This document shows positions 1 through 11,090 of a stretch of 64,000 bases of DNA, piece by piece. The stretch is from the NCBI GenBank assembly GCA_003255025.1, contig QANY01007249.1, forward strand, positions 124,001-188,000, in the 5' to 3' direction. The notes under the pieces are model-generated. The model did no database searches. It was not told the DNA's origin and saw only the letters and a program-made list of their open reading frames with translations. Origin of the DNA: Datisca glomerata (taxonomy: Eukaryota; Streptophyta; Magnoliopsida; Cucurbitales; Datiscaceae). Every line of letters starts with the position of its first letter. Position 1 is the first letter of the stretch. A program made the position numbers and the translations under genes.

Positions 1-1256
1 CTAGATGAACTCCAAGAGTCATGAAAGAGAGAGGAGTTGTGAGAATTTGGGGGAGGGCTGTAGACATGGGGACGAGCAGTTGGCGCAGAGGCAAGTGGGT
101 AATTTTACAATTTCTAGCGCTATGCCATTGGTCTCTTTGCAATCCTTTGGGATCGTCATGACTCTCGGCACTTGTCAGTTACTTGGGATTTGGAGATGAT
201 GAAGAAGGGGAAACCATGTCGTTTTAATCAAAGAATACTTTGGATGGTTAGTTGTGAAAATCTTAAGATTAATTGAACAAGAACAAAATATTATTTATTA
301 TAAATAAAAGTGAAAGAATCTGAAGTTGTGAGAATCTTAAGATTACATTCATTTGATTTAATAGAAGCCATCCATAAAAACTTGCCATAACTTCGTGAAA
401 TAAAATGGAGGATAAAATATATTTTTGCCTCCTACAATTTTAGATAAATTTTAAATTTAACTCTTCACTTTAAAAAGGTAACAATCAACACCCTACAATT
501 TAGTTATCGTTCTACATTAGACCTTCCGTCAATGTTTAGCTAACAAAGACACACAGACCATTAACACCTTACACCGTCGCCAATTACGTGAATTAGTTTA
601 AATACGTGGAATTTAAAATTACGACACTGTCATCTATGTCCTTCGTTTTTTACCAACTAAAATATTAAACACTTCTTCTTCCTTAATCAAATCTCTCTCC
701 TCATCTCTATTCCAAAAAAAATCACTGACTCATTTCCAACATCTCTCTCTAAACTTTCCCTTTCTAGCTCTTAGGGCATTTTTAGTCGAATCTAGCTCAC
801 TTGTTCTAGCAATTTCAGGAGATGACATGTGTTGAGAAATGAACTCGCAGAATCAATCAATGCCCAATCATTTATGCTCGATCTGTTGCAAAAACACAAT
901 GTTCCGCGGGTGAGTTCTCATTCTTTTCTTCACCACTTTCTCTTAGTTTGTACATTTGGTTTGATTTAAGCTTGGTTTGTTGTGCATGTGAAATCTCCTA
1001 CTACTATATGTGGGAATGTTTTAGATTGGGGTGGAATTTGTACGCGACTCATTTGTATAGAAATTCGTTGGATTTGCCTTTTTGGGTTTAATATCGAGAC
1101 TTGGAATAAGCTACTTACTATTCCACATTGTTTAGAGGTCGATTTTTGAATCAAATGGGATACATCAATGAAGAGTCATCTAGTCATCGGACAAGTCTTG
1201 GGAATGTGGAGGTCAAACGTGGAGGAAAAGATGAGCACTCTCAACAATCTAGACAG
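1..1256. other. Unassigned region left of the gypsy LTR
   Basis: I recognise no complete gene here. A short plus-strand reading segment at about 839-910 (beginning MNSQNQSMPNHLCS and containing a CSICC cluster) is followed by a GTGAGT donor-like site. A second open stretch at about 1150-1250 is cut off by the start of the gypsy LTR. Together they could be exons of a host or captured gene, but I cannot name it. The stretch at about 430-600 is AT-rich and resembles transposon termini, without a partner that I can find. The rest shows nothing. Confidence 0.3.
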
Positions 1257-2868
1257 TGACAACGGCCGATAAACACCCCCCATGGGGCTGCCAATGAGAT
1301 ACTCGTTATGGTGCTAGCTATGGTGATTTTTCATATGAAGCTTAATGAGTGAGAGAGGGAGAGAGTGAGTGAGCTCCATGATAAATGTGTTTCTCAATGT
1401 AAAAATTTCTAGCCCTCTTTATAAAGAAAATGAGGGGTAAATCCTATTTTATGATGGTCAATTAATGATTGACAAGTGTATATAGAAGCCAGCAAATAGA
1501 ATGCTACCACATGTCTCTAGGTTCATCCTCAATGAGAGGACAACGTGTCTAAAGTCTACTGAGGAGGTCGTGACATTAGACCGACACAATGAACCTCATC
1601 ATAATCCTACCAAGCCATATGCTTCCAATTCATTCTCAATGCGGTAAGGGTCCGTCCAAGTCTTGCCACTTGACTTAACGATTAATGGTAAATAATCACG
1701 GGGGTCTGACCGGGGTGAGTGGACCCAACGGGTATGTCAGGGACAAAAATCCACGTAAAACATTAGTCCTCTATGCAAGTTCAAACGTGTAGCACTTGAA
1801 CTTGTGCCTAGTCTCGGTGTGTGTTGTGATCTTACTCGGTGAGTCATATGTTCAACCACGATGACATACGTTCCTTTATTAAATCAGTCATATAAGGTCA
1901 TATTTGTTGTTGGAGCCTCCAGTTGGATGCGATGATACACCAATTACTTTTATTCAGCCTCTAGTAAGAGTACAAAAAGTAGTTGGCTATAACGAGCCTT
2001 TCTCAATAAAGAGTCTGATCGTGACGGCATTCACCGAATAATGACTAGTTGAAAAATATATATATATATATATACACTAGCGATGCACAACTTTATGTTC
2101 AATGTTAGCACGAGAGAGTATACATGATAATATATGTACCATATACATGTTCACAATGTGTGTTTAAATATCCTGGTGTCATGATAAGTGAACAGAGCCA
2201 AGCGATATTCTCTAACTATATTATGCTCGTATATGATAGATAAAGCTCAATGATGTGTTCATATTCAATCATTACTAGAGATAGTTCATCAAAGTCATGA
2301 ATAAACGACATCACTTTTTGATATTAATGATCTGGGAGAACTGATCAAGAAGAACTCACTAGAGAGGAGTTTCACCAATTAGGAGCTTGACCAGTGCCGA
2401 ATAATATCAAGGCAACATACGCATGCTAACTAGCGTAGAGCTCATCAAGAAATGGCTTGGCGGAAAATACGCATGCTAGAAGCATATGCCATAATGCTTA
2501 ATGGGAAACATGAACTTTCAAACATGATGTTAGTGTAATTATATATGCATAAAAGTGTATGTGAGCAACATTTTTGCATACATATATGATATTTGACAGA
2601 ATCAAGTAGATATATGTCATCGCCAATTTACTTGCATATGAATGATAATGTGTTTATAACCTCTACTAGTGGAGATAAAGTCTCATTCAGTGATGTCATT
2701 TAGAAAGTTTTTAGATAAGTAAGCATAAATGCACTTTGAATGATAAACATAATAGTATGGGCACGACTTCCCAAGTAGTAAAATAATGTTACTTAAAGTG
2801 TCACCCTCAGACGATTCAACCCTTGAAGGCACATATACACATAATCTTGCATGACACAACCTAAGAAG

Positions 2869-2912
<44 letters not shown>

Positions 2913-4486
2913 ATAAAATAAAACCACCTAAGAAGGCACACATATGTGGGAACTTTCAAACCACATGTCATGGGCACACTTAAATAATCATAAACTCATT
3001 TTCATGTGTTGACCTAACATCAAAATGCCTACCAACTTGTTTGAGTGTTTCAACGAATTCTCTCCTTTTAATAAATCGTGTTTCAACGGCCAAGTTCCGC
3101 TTTTAGAGGAGAATTTATGATAGCAGCTAAGTTCCGCCTTTACATGTTCAGACCTAAGTCACCCGTCATGGTAATTCTGTCGTTACTCCGAGTGCACTTA
3201 GTGGCGAATCATCAACCTATCTGTTAAGGTAATTTTGTCATCACCGAGGCAACAATTGACCTGAAATACTCTACTTGAGCACCAAACATGGTTATTCCTA
3301 TTACCATGGGTGTGCAAAACCAACATAAAAATATTTCCTCTAAGTGGTATTGGTGACGCACTTAGAGGCGGCTGAAATCCCTTTTCACAATGATCTCGTT
3401 GAGGAATCATGTGGCGTTGAAGCCCTTATAACAACAAAATCTTTTCAGAAACCCAACAAGTTCTCAAGGATAATATTGGGACATAAGAGTAGGGCAGCGC
3501 CTTGAATGATGAAAGCTTGACTGTTTAATATGCCACGTGTACTTTCCACTTTGAAGGCTTATCAAAGTCTCATCATGTTATCTCCGCTCTGAAGTATGAA
3601 ATCAACTATGAAAGAATGTTTAGACAAGATTATCTGACCCGTCATTAAGCCAAAAGATCAATATGATAGTGGTCAAAGTAAAGTGTCAGACGGATAAGCA
3701 CGCCGGGAGGCACTGAGATGAGTACTATAATTGTTAGTCATGAGCATATGGAACAAGATTATCCGCGAGTTTGTACATTCTCATTCATGTTTCAGGTATT
3801 ATCAAGCACTTTGTTATAATGAATTTTCTCATGCATTATAATGACTTGTGAGCAACTAGAGATGTCCTAGTCTCTATCAATTAGAATGGCTTGGAGTAGT
3901 CAATTACTCACTATCTGTTTCATTCTCTTTACATTTGTGAGTAAATAAATTCAGAGATCCTCATGAAATGTAGATGTGACGAGTGTCAAACTCTTGCAGC
4001 AAATGCAGCTCAAGTGTAACTTAAACACATATATGATATAAAATGTGCTAAACAAGTAATTGAATTAATAATAGTGATAAAAGAATCAAAGCATGCATAT
4101 TCTTCTCTCCTGTACAAATATGCTTGACTTGTCCACAATAATACAATCTAGGTGGATATTCATGCTCACATAAATAGAATCATATATTACATGGAAGTAT
4201 TAGTCCAACGAATTATAGGCAGTTAAGCATGCATTATGAATGAAGTGGTGAGTTCGAGCTATTTCGTTAGATTATTCAAGTGGGTGAATGAAGATGCCAA
4301 TGCTAACCAGCAATTTTAGATATGAATGTTGGGTAGAGACAAACTTTACTATTCATTTAGAAATTTCCTCCAAAAATTAAAGGTGCAACTAAAAAAATTA
4401 TTATTGCAAGACAACATGCAAAAAAATCTTTCAAATATTATCTCAGTTACGACTACAATAATCTACAACTTAGTCTAGTTATGACA
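1257..4486 (-). repeat. Putative 3' LTR of the gypsy element
   Basis: In minus-strand sense this stretch starts TGTCATAACTAG after a purine-rich tract (GTGAGGGGGTGCGG, about 4495-4510) that could be the polypurine tract. It ends GGCCGTTGTCA. A TATA-box-like TATAAAG (1417-1423) lies about 160 bp before that end, a reasonable R-U5 arrangement. The partner LTR is not visible, so the edges are inferred from TG/CA ends and the polypurine tract only. It contains AT microsatellites at 2057-2074 and 2875-2908. No coding potential was recognised. Confidence 0.45.
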
Positions 4487-4491
4487 CTATT

Positions 4492-5330
4492 ATGGCCGCA
4501 CCCCCTCACTGTCATCTGGATAAAAGGCCCCATAAGGTAACTGAAGAGGTTGAGAAGATCCATCAGTATGCTCCCCATTCTCTTTCACTCCTTGGAGATG
4601 CTTGCCTGCAGACTGAAGATGTCATTGCATTCAGAGCGGCTAAGTGGCTTCGTACCCCCTAGGATCAGGCTTTGATGACAAGTAAGACCAATGAGGAGCT
4701 TTCTGAAGAGTCTGTCATCAATACCCTCTGAGTAACTCTATTTTCTCTTCACTTAGAATTTATTTAGTTAGTAATATTCTCATTAACACCTTTTTGTATT
4801 CTTTTTAGTGTCTCCAGATAGTTACAATGGTGCAAGTAGAGTTGGCCATTTGAGAACGAAGTATGACCGCCAGACCAAAGAGTTGAAGAATGCAAAGAAG
4901 GAGATATCATCTCTTCAGTCATCCGTGGGGAATATGAAGGAGATGGTGGCCATAGTTGAGGCCAACTTCCTTGCCTTGGAGGGAGATATGAGGTAAGTCA
5001 AGTACGAGTATGACATACTAAAGTCTCAGTATGAAGAATCAGAGATTACTCAGTGCAAACTTTAGGAGATTCTAAATGCCGTAAGAGATGAGCTTGAAGC
5101 TGTAAGAAAAGAGCTTGCTGAAGCGAAAAAGGAGGTGTTGAACGTATACAGTGTTGGTTTCATGGCCTGTAAGAGGGAGATGAAAGGATAAATTATAGCA
5201 GGTAAGTTTGATTTAAGTCCCTTATATTCTCCTTCAGATGAGGATGTCGAGAACAAGACCACTAGTTTTGCTTTTAAGCTTGAGGTCTCCATTTTAATTT
5301 GGTGTTGAAGTACCTTTAATATCATCGTGA
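4492..5330 (+). pseudogene. Antisense extra ORF of the gypsy element, coiled-coil
   Basis: The reading region runs on the plus strand, opposite to gag-pol, between the putative 3' LTR and the end of pol. A first exon-like part from 4492 (MAAPPHCHLDKRPHKVTEEV...) is open except for one TAG and ends near 4730 at a GTAACT donor-like site. A pyrimidine-rich stretch ends in TTTTTAG at about 4809. The second part from there is rich in K, E and Q with heptad-like spacing (RTKYDRQTKELKNAKKEISS, DELEAVRKELAEAKKEV), so a coiled coil is likely. It has stops near 4996, 5064 and 5190. Tat/Retand gypsy elements are known to carry extra ORFs, some antisense, in this position, some matching the Pfam family called putative gypsy-type transposon. 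Assignment to that family is inferred from position and composition. Confidence 0.5.
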
Positions 5331-5434
5331 GTGTTAGATTTTTTTTGTCTGAGCCCCATTTAGACCCCTGCATACTCATGTTCAGGTTTTCATTGTTTTA
5401 GTTTAAATCTTTTATCAGACAATTTCGTGAACTT

Positions 5435-6050
5435 GGTCCTTTTGCCCTATATAGGGTCTTACTCTAGATCACCCCATATGATGAGGATGCCTCATCTAGT
5501 CGTGGCCTTGGATGAGGTCTTTCATCCAAGGGCTCTATGACCTCGAGTGCCATAAAATACTGTCGTTGTCCTTTTGCCCTATGTAGGGTCCTAAAATCAT
5601 CTTAAATGATAAGGATGGCTCATTTAGACATGGTTTTGGGAAAGGTCTTCCATCCGAGAGTTCCATAACCTCGGGGACCTTGAAATATTACTGTGGTCTT
5701 TTCATCCTATGCAATGTCTTTTTCCAAATCATCTTAAGTGAGAAGGAGGCCTTATCTAGACGTGGTCTTGGGTGAGATCTTCCATCTGAGGGTTCCATGA
5801 CCTCGGGTGCCCTGTGCAGTCTCTTTATCCAAATCATCTCAAGTGATAAGGAGGCCTCATCAAGCCATGGTCTTGGATGAGATCTTCCATATGAAGGTTC
5901 TATGGCCTCGGGTGCCATAAAATTTTACTATGGTCCTTTCACCCTATATAGGGTCTATCTCCAGATCATCTCAAGTGATAAGGAGGCCTCACCTAGCCGT
6001 GTCCCTGGGTGAGGTCTTCCATCTGAGGTTCTATAACCTCGGGCATGCAC
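5435..6050. repeat. Tandem repeat, about 5 units of 114-133 bp
   Basis: Five imperfect units begin near 5435, 5568, 5695, 5818 and 5932. Each carries a conserved core: CCTTTTGCCCTATATAGGGTC, a segment like GATCATCTCAAGTGATAAGG, a GCCTCATCTAG block, then GAGGTCTTCCATC and ACCTCGGGTGCC. The fourth unit lacks the CCCTATATAGGG segment. The array lies between the end of the gypsy integrase and the antisense reading region. The CCCTATATAGGG core is itself palindromic. Tandem arrays in the 3' untranslated region of Tat-lineage elements are known and can seed satellite DNA. Confidence 0.75.
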
Positions 6051-6189
6051 TGTATTTTCCTTAGAACATGACTTATCATTTGAAAAGTAATGTAAACAAT
6101 ACATCTTAATACTTAACTTTGTTGTGATGACAACTTATTGAAATAAATTTCTAAAAATATTCAACTAAAATAAGTACTTATTGAATGTA

Positions 6190-7260
6190 AATCCTTAGGC
6201 TAGTTCGTTCCCAACTTTTGCTGACTGTTCTTCTTTCTTGGTCTTCGATAATATATGTCCCTGATCTGATGATTCCTGTAATGATGTACGGACCTTCCCA
6301 AATTGGGCCAAGCTTACCTACTCTATGCTCTCGGATATTCTGATATACCATTTAGAGCATGTAGTCCGCAACTGCGAATCTGTGAGTGTTAACACCTTTA
6401 TTGAAGTTTGGGATGCTTTCTACGCATACGTCTATAGCCTGATCAGTGTCAATTCGCTTTTGTCATCTATGACATCTAGTGCTTAGGTCATGGCTTCTCC
6501 ATTATTGTCCACCTCCATGATTTATGCCCAAATGTTTGGCATCCCAATTTCAACTGAAATCACGGCCTCAGCTTCGTAAACCAAAGAGAAAGGCGTCCCT
6601 CTTGTGGGAGCACTCCTCGTGGTCCTAGATGCCCATAACACTACTGAGAGCTCTTTGACCCATTTTCCCTTAGCTTGGCAAAGCCTATTCTTGAGTGTAT
6701 TCAATATTATTTAATTAGAGGCTTTCGGTTGCCCATTCGCTTGCAGGTGCCTCGGTGTTGAAAAATGAAGCTAAATACCCAACTTCTTACTAAACTCCTT
6801 CACGATTCTTCCTAAGAACTACAGTCCGTTGTCTACAATTATGGCCTTTAGTATCCCAAAACTAGATACAACATTCTTTCAGATGAACCCCTTGACCTCC
6901 TTTTCTATGATGTTACTAAAAGATTCTGCTTCTACCCACTTGAAAAAATAATCAGTGACCATAAGTAGAAATCTATTCTGACCAGGTACAGGTGGCATTC
7001 AAGCCCACTATGTCAATCCCCCACTGTATGAATGGCCATGGAATGATTGTGAGGGTTAGTTCCTCTGGTTGTGGACAATGTATCGGTGCATACCTCTAAC
7101 ACTTATCACATTTTGCAACATATTCTATAGCTTCAGCGTCCATTCTAGGCCAAAAGTATCCCATCATCACTCTCATGTAATTCTAGACCTCCCTCCCTGA
7201 GTGGATTCCACACTTGTCACATATTGAGCTTCCGCTAGATGGAAAATATGGCCCAGTGTA
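6190..7260 (-). pseudogene. Gypsy integrase, degenerate
   Basis: Minus-strand translation gives the zinc-binding region near 7100-7180 (YFWPRMDAEAIEYVAKCDKC), followed by the core start (PWPFIQWGIDIVGL). The late core is at 6522-6704 (AKGKWVKELSVVLWASRTT, then TPFSLVYEAEAVISVEIG). A C-terminal segment near 6250-6330 reads KLGPIWEGPYIITGIIRSGT. These match the integrase of Tat-lineage gypsy elements in order and spacing. The reading frame is broken many times, so no functional enzyme is expected. It follows RNase H, as expected for Ty3/gypsy. Confidence 0.7.
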
Positions 7261-8500
7261 TGAGCTTCTTTATAAAACTCCATTCAGAATTGAATATCTT
7301 GTCGCTCTAACTCACACTTTTCTGTCCTCACCATCTTCTTCCAGGAGTGAACCCTCTGATATGTAACTAATGAGGGTGCCCATCCAACTAGGCTCGGTCA
7401 TTTGAGCTATCCTTGGATGAAAGTCCACAATATAGACGCTCGCCATTGATCGATCTACGACCGGCTCTTGAAAGAACCCGACATAGAGAGTTCTCTTCAT
7501 ATCTGCGTCAATGGTTGAGGCTAAAGTTTTGAGGAACACTCCTTTAATTCTCCCCTCAATCTCATTACCTTACTTTGATATGCCCCCATTCTTGTATCCT
7601 TAATCTGAAAATCCTTGTTGACTTGTTTAACTGTCAACTGAGAGTCGTTGAATACTCTCAGACACTATACCCCTAAGTTCGTGGCTAACATCATTCCAGT
7701 GAGTAAATCTTCATACTCGACCTCATTATTTGAGGTCCTGAATCCAAAACTTAGCGCCCTCTTGATTATGGTCTTATGTGGTGTCTTAAGTATCAGCCTA
7801 GCTCTACATCAACGTGCATTTGTTGAGCTATCAACGTAAAGTTCTTATTCCATGTCTGAGGGTTACTCTCCCACCTCTCTAGGATTCGTGTCATCTTTGG
7901 TGACTTCTTCCATATAGTCTAATCCTTCATCCTCTTGGGATGATTTCATCTCTACCAGAAAGTCAGCAAGTGCTTGAGCCTTGATGGTTGTCCGAGGTTC
8001 GTGTGTGATATCAAACTCTCCCAACTCTACACTTCATCAGTCTTCCAGACATCTCCAATTTGTGAAAAAATGGATGTGAGCGGATGTGAGGCTCTTACCG
8101 TGATGGTATGGCTTCGGACGTAGTACTTGAGTTTTCTAGCCGAGGTGACTAGTCCAAGGGCTAACTTCTCCATCTTTGAGTATCATTTCTCAACATCCTA
8201 GGAGCATCTTGCTAAATTAATAGACTGGCCATTGATCCTTCATTCTTCCCTAACTAAGACACAGCTCACCACATTCTCCGATATAGCAAGATGTAAATAT
8301 AGTGTCTCCCCTTCTTAAGGTTTTAACATAATAGGTGTGGACATCAGATACTTTTTCAAACCAACGAACGGCTCCTCCCACTTCTCATCCCAACCGAAGT
8401 TCTTGTTACTGCTTAGGATGTTGAAGAATGGAAGACATTGTCTGAGGACCTCGATATGAACCTGCCAATGGATTCTAACCTGCCATTTAATATTTGCACG
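7261..8500 (-). pseudogene. Gypsy RNase H and linker, degenerate
   Basis: Positions 7312-7539 encode a linker typical of the RNase H-integrase junction of Tat elements (EPSWMGTLISYISEGSLLEEDGE). The sequence from about 7540 to 8400 in minus sense should hold RNase H and the connection domain. Fragments are recognisable, for example an EYEDLLTGM-like segment near 7690-7720 and the surrounding alternating pattern, but stops and frameshifts are frequent. Boundaries are approximate and come from the flanking RT and integrase. Confidence 0.55.
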
Positions 8501-9402
8501 CCTCGATCCTATAACTTATGACAAGATACCCTAAAAATGTCCCCGCATTTTGATGGGTTAAGTTTCATACAATATTTATTAAGTACCTCAAATGCATGTC
8601 TTAGGTCTGATACATGGTCCTACGCGTGGACAGACTTTACCATCATATCATCAATGTACACTTCCATCGTCTTCCCCAAATACTCCTAGAACATCTTGTT
8701 GACTAAACGTTGATAGGTGTCCCATGCATTCTTCGGTCTGAACGGCATAACTTTATAGCAATAAGTCACACTCTCAGTCATAAAGGACATATTTTCTTGA
8801 TCTGAAGGGTGCATGAGTATTTGATTATATATGGAGAAATCATCTATAAGGCGGAGCATCTCATGTCCTGCTGTTGCGTCCACCAGCTGATCAATTATTG
8901 GAAGAGGGAATATGTCATTCAGGCATGCTTTGTTGAGGCCATTGAAGTCTATATAGACCCTCCACTTTCCATTCTTCTTCTTGCCTAGCACCACATTGTC
9001 TAGCCAATTAGGGTAGTGTACCTCTAAGTTAAATCCCACATCCAAAAGCCTCTACATTTCCTCATTGATGACCTTATTTCTATCGGATGTGAACTTTCTC
9101 ATCTTATGTCTGACTGGATTATGAGCTGGGTCCACCTCCAACTTATGCAAGATAATAGATGGGTCAATTCCGGGCATGTCCGAAATATTCCAAACGAAAG
9201 TCTGCAAATTTTCTCTCAGAAAATAGACGAGTTCATTTCTCAGTGAATCTCTCAGGTTCGAGCCTATACTTACGACCCTTTTAGGGTCTGATGGAGGAAT
9301 CGAGACCTCCACTATTTCTTCAATAGGGGTGCATCTGAGGTCTGACTCCGTCTCTTTAGTTATTATTGTTCTGACTTCTGCTTGAAGTTGCTGAGGTAAC
9401 AA
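8500..9402 (-). pseudogene. Gypsy reverse transcriptase, degenerate
   Basis: Two adjacent minus-strand open segments (9052-9402 and 8686-9045) carry the N-terminal RT region. The first ends with the segment before the RT core (LEVDPAHNPVRHKMRKF). The second reads VHYPNWLDNVVLGKKKNGKW, then DFNGLNKACLNDIFPLP and DATAGHEMLRLIDDFSIYNQ, and later FMTESVTYCYKVMPF and TYQRLVNKMF. This is the classical Tat-lineage RT order. The residue following the DA(Y/F)SGYNQ position is altered (DDFSIYNQ). Around 8640-8660 the plus-strand bases CATCATATCATCAATGTACA encode, in minus sense, a YIDDMM-type catalytic motif, so the active-site box is still visible. Confidence 0.75.
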
Positions 9403-9449
9403 TTCCTAGCCACTACTTGGTACTCGCATATTTCCATTAGTCCTTATGG

Positions 9450-10100
9450 AGTCGGGAATTTGATCTTTTGATGGAAGGATGAGGGGTTTGCCTTCATCGC
9501 GTATACCCATGGTCTTCTTACAATTGCATTTTAGGCTAGCACATCATCAACTACCAGGAACTCTGTCATTAGATTGATAATTTTTACTTTCATAGGAAGG
9601 AACATGCTCTCAATTGCTCTAGTGATTTAACTGTTAAATCCCACAAGCTCCAGGTCACATATGATAATCTGTGACTCATATATCCCCATCTACTTCAGGG
9701 TCAAAAGGAAGACTATATCAGCTAAGCTCGTAGGCTCCACCTATATCTGCTTGACTAGGAAGTTTGCCACATCTAAGGATATCACCAGCGCATCGTCATG
9801 GGGGTAATGTACTCTGATCATATCCACGTTCGTGAACTCTATCATCTTGTTATGCCCATCCCTTTTTGCTACTAAAAATATCGACAGATGGGTGGCTCTC
9901 AGGTGCCCTTTCCTTGCTGTGGTACTTGCTCCTCCATTTGACTTTCCTCTATGAATCATGTGTACAACCTGTCTCTCTGGGTTCTCTTATTGGTGTCTAT
10001 CCTCAGCCTCTCCCCTTAGCCTCTTGCTGGCATGCCCCAATAGATATTCCTTTAAGAATTCTCGATCGATCAGAGATTCAATCTAGCGCTTAAGCTTCCA
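9450..10100 (-). pseudogene. Gypsy aspartic protease region, degenerate
   Basis: The minus-strand segment 9741-9959 contains VHYPHDDALVISLDVANFLV, the signature before the protease of Tat and Athila elements. The following catalytic box, normally DTGSSADIL, reads VEPTSLADIV after an in-frame stop, so the catalytic aspartate is lost. Downstream, an LKxMGI segment and a hydrophobic stretch near 9560-9650 continue the domain. The sequence just upstream (10020-10130, QYCYFRRHKH) is a remnant of the zinc-knuckle-like region. Confidence 0.6.
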
Positions 10101-11090
10101 ACAATCATCCGTGTTTATGCCTACGAAAATAACAGTATTGATTATGATTCTTCCTCCTCCCCATCTTTGTTTTTAACACTCGAGGTTGAGGAAGAAGACT
10201 CTTGCCTTTGATTTGATGAACAAGTTCTTTCAGGCTTACAGTCAGTGGTAGGAGTTTGAACTGCGGGATGACTCTTGGTCCCAACCTATCTGTGACACTA
10301 ACCTTTTCCTGTGATGATTTCTTATCACTTCTTTAGTCTGACTTTCCCTTTCGATCTTTATCTTCTCTTCTGAAGAGAGAGGACCTCTCTCGTGTATTCT
10401 TCCTACCTTTTTTCTTTGTCATCTCTTCGTCTAACAAGACAAATTAATTGGCCTTACTAAGACATTTTGATAGGGTCTTGGGTCTTTTCCGATGCAAGTA
10501 TTTGAACACATATGTGCCTTCCATTAGACCATTTATGAAAGTGATAGCAGCTACTGCATCATCGCACTTGATGATTCCAACCTTTACGTTGTTGAACCTC
10601 TGAATGTATTCCTTCAAGGGTTCATCCTTCTTCTAGACTACGATGAAGAGGTCATGCGCCTCCTTAATCATTCTTTTGCTGATCTAAGATTGTTCAATGA
10701 AGAGTGTCACCAAGTGAGAAAATGAGTGTATGGAATGAGGTTCTAGGCTCCCAAACCATGTGATGGCGGTACCTTTCAGTCTTGAAGCAAACTGTAGACA
10801 TATCATGCATTCTAGCTTATCATCTAGAATACACGCTCCTGACATCACCTGTTTGTAGAGTAAAGCATGATCAATAAGATCAGAGGTACTATCATACATT
10901 TCAAGTTTCAGAATGGTGAACCTCTTTGGTGGTAACATCGATGTGATTCCCACTACAAATAGTGACTGCACCAGCCTTCATATCACCGCGGCTGAGGCTC
11001 TGCTCTTCCTTTTATCTTTTGTGTTCAAGTGTGTGACTTTAAAATGAAAATCTTTGATCTGCTCAGCTATGCCCCTCGACGTGATGCCTT
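10101..11090 (-). pseudogene. Gypsy gag, C-terminal part
   Basis: Minus-strand 10684-10971 translates to a retrotransposon gag core: ITSMLPPKRFTILKLEMYDS, a SDLIDHALLYKQVM segment, then LKGTAITWFGSLEPHSIHSF. These correspond to the conserved Y-D-G-T-x-D-P-x-D-H and A-x-x-W-F-x-x-L motifs of plant gypsy gag. A basic stretch follows (KKKGRKNTRERSS, about 10390-10430). The gene is cut at 11090 by a solo LTR. Its N-terminal part continues at 12950. Confidence 0.65.

Noticed and set aside
2683..2943. Minus-strand open frame with a run of alternating Tyr-Ile
   Set aside because: It is the translation of an AT microsatellite inside the putative gypsy LTR and has no other support.
5435..6050. Regular repeat with spacers, considered as a CRISPR array
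   Set aside because: Units are contiguous and diverged with no uniform short repeat and unique spacers, and the genome is a plant's.
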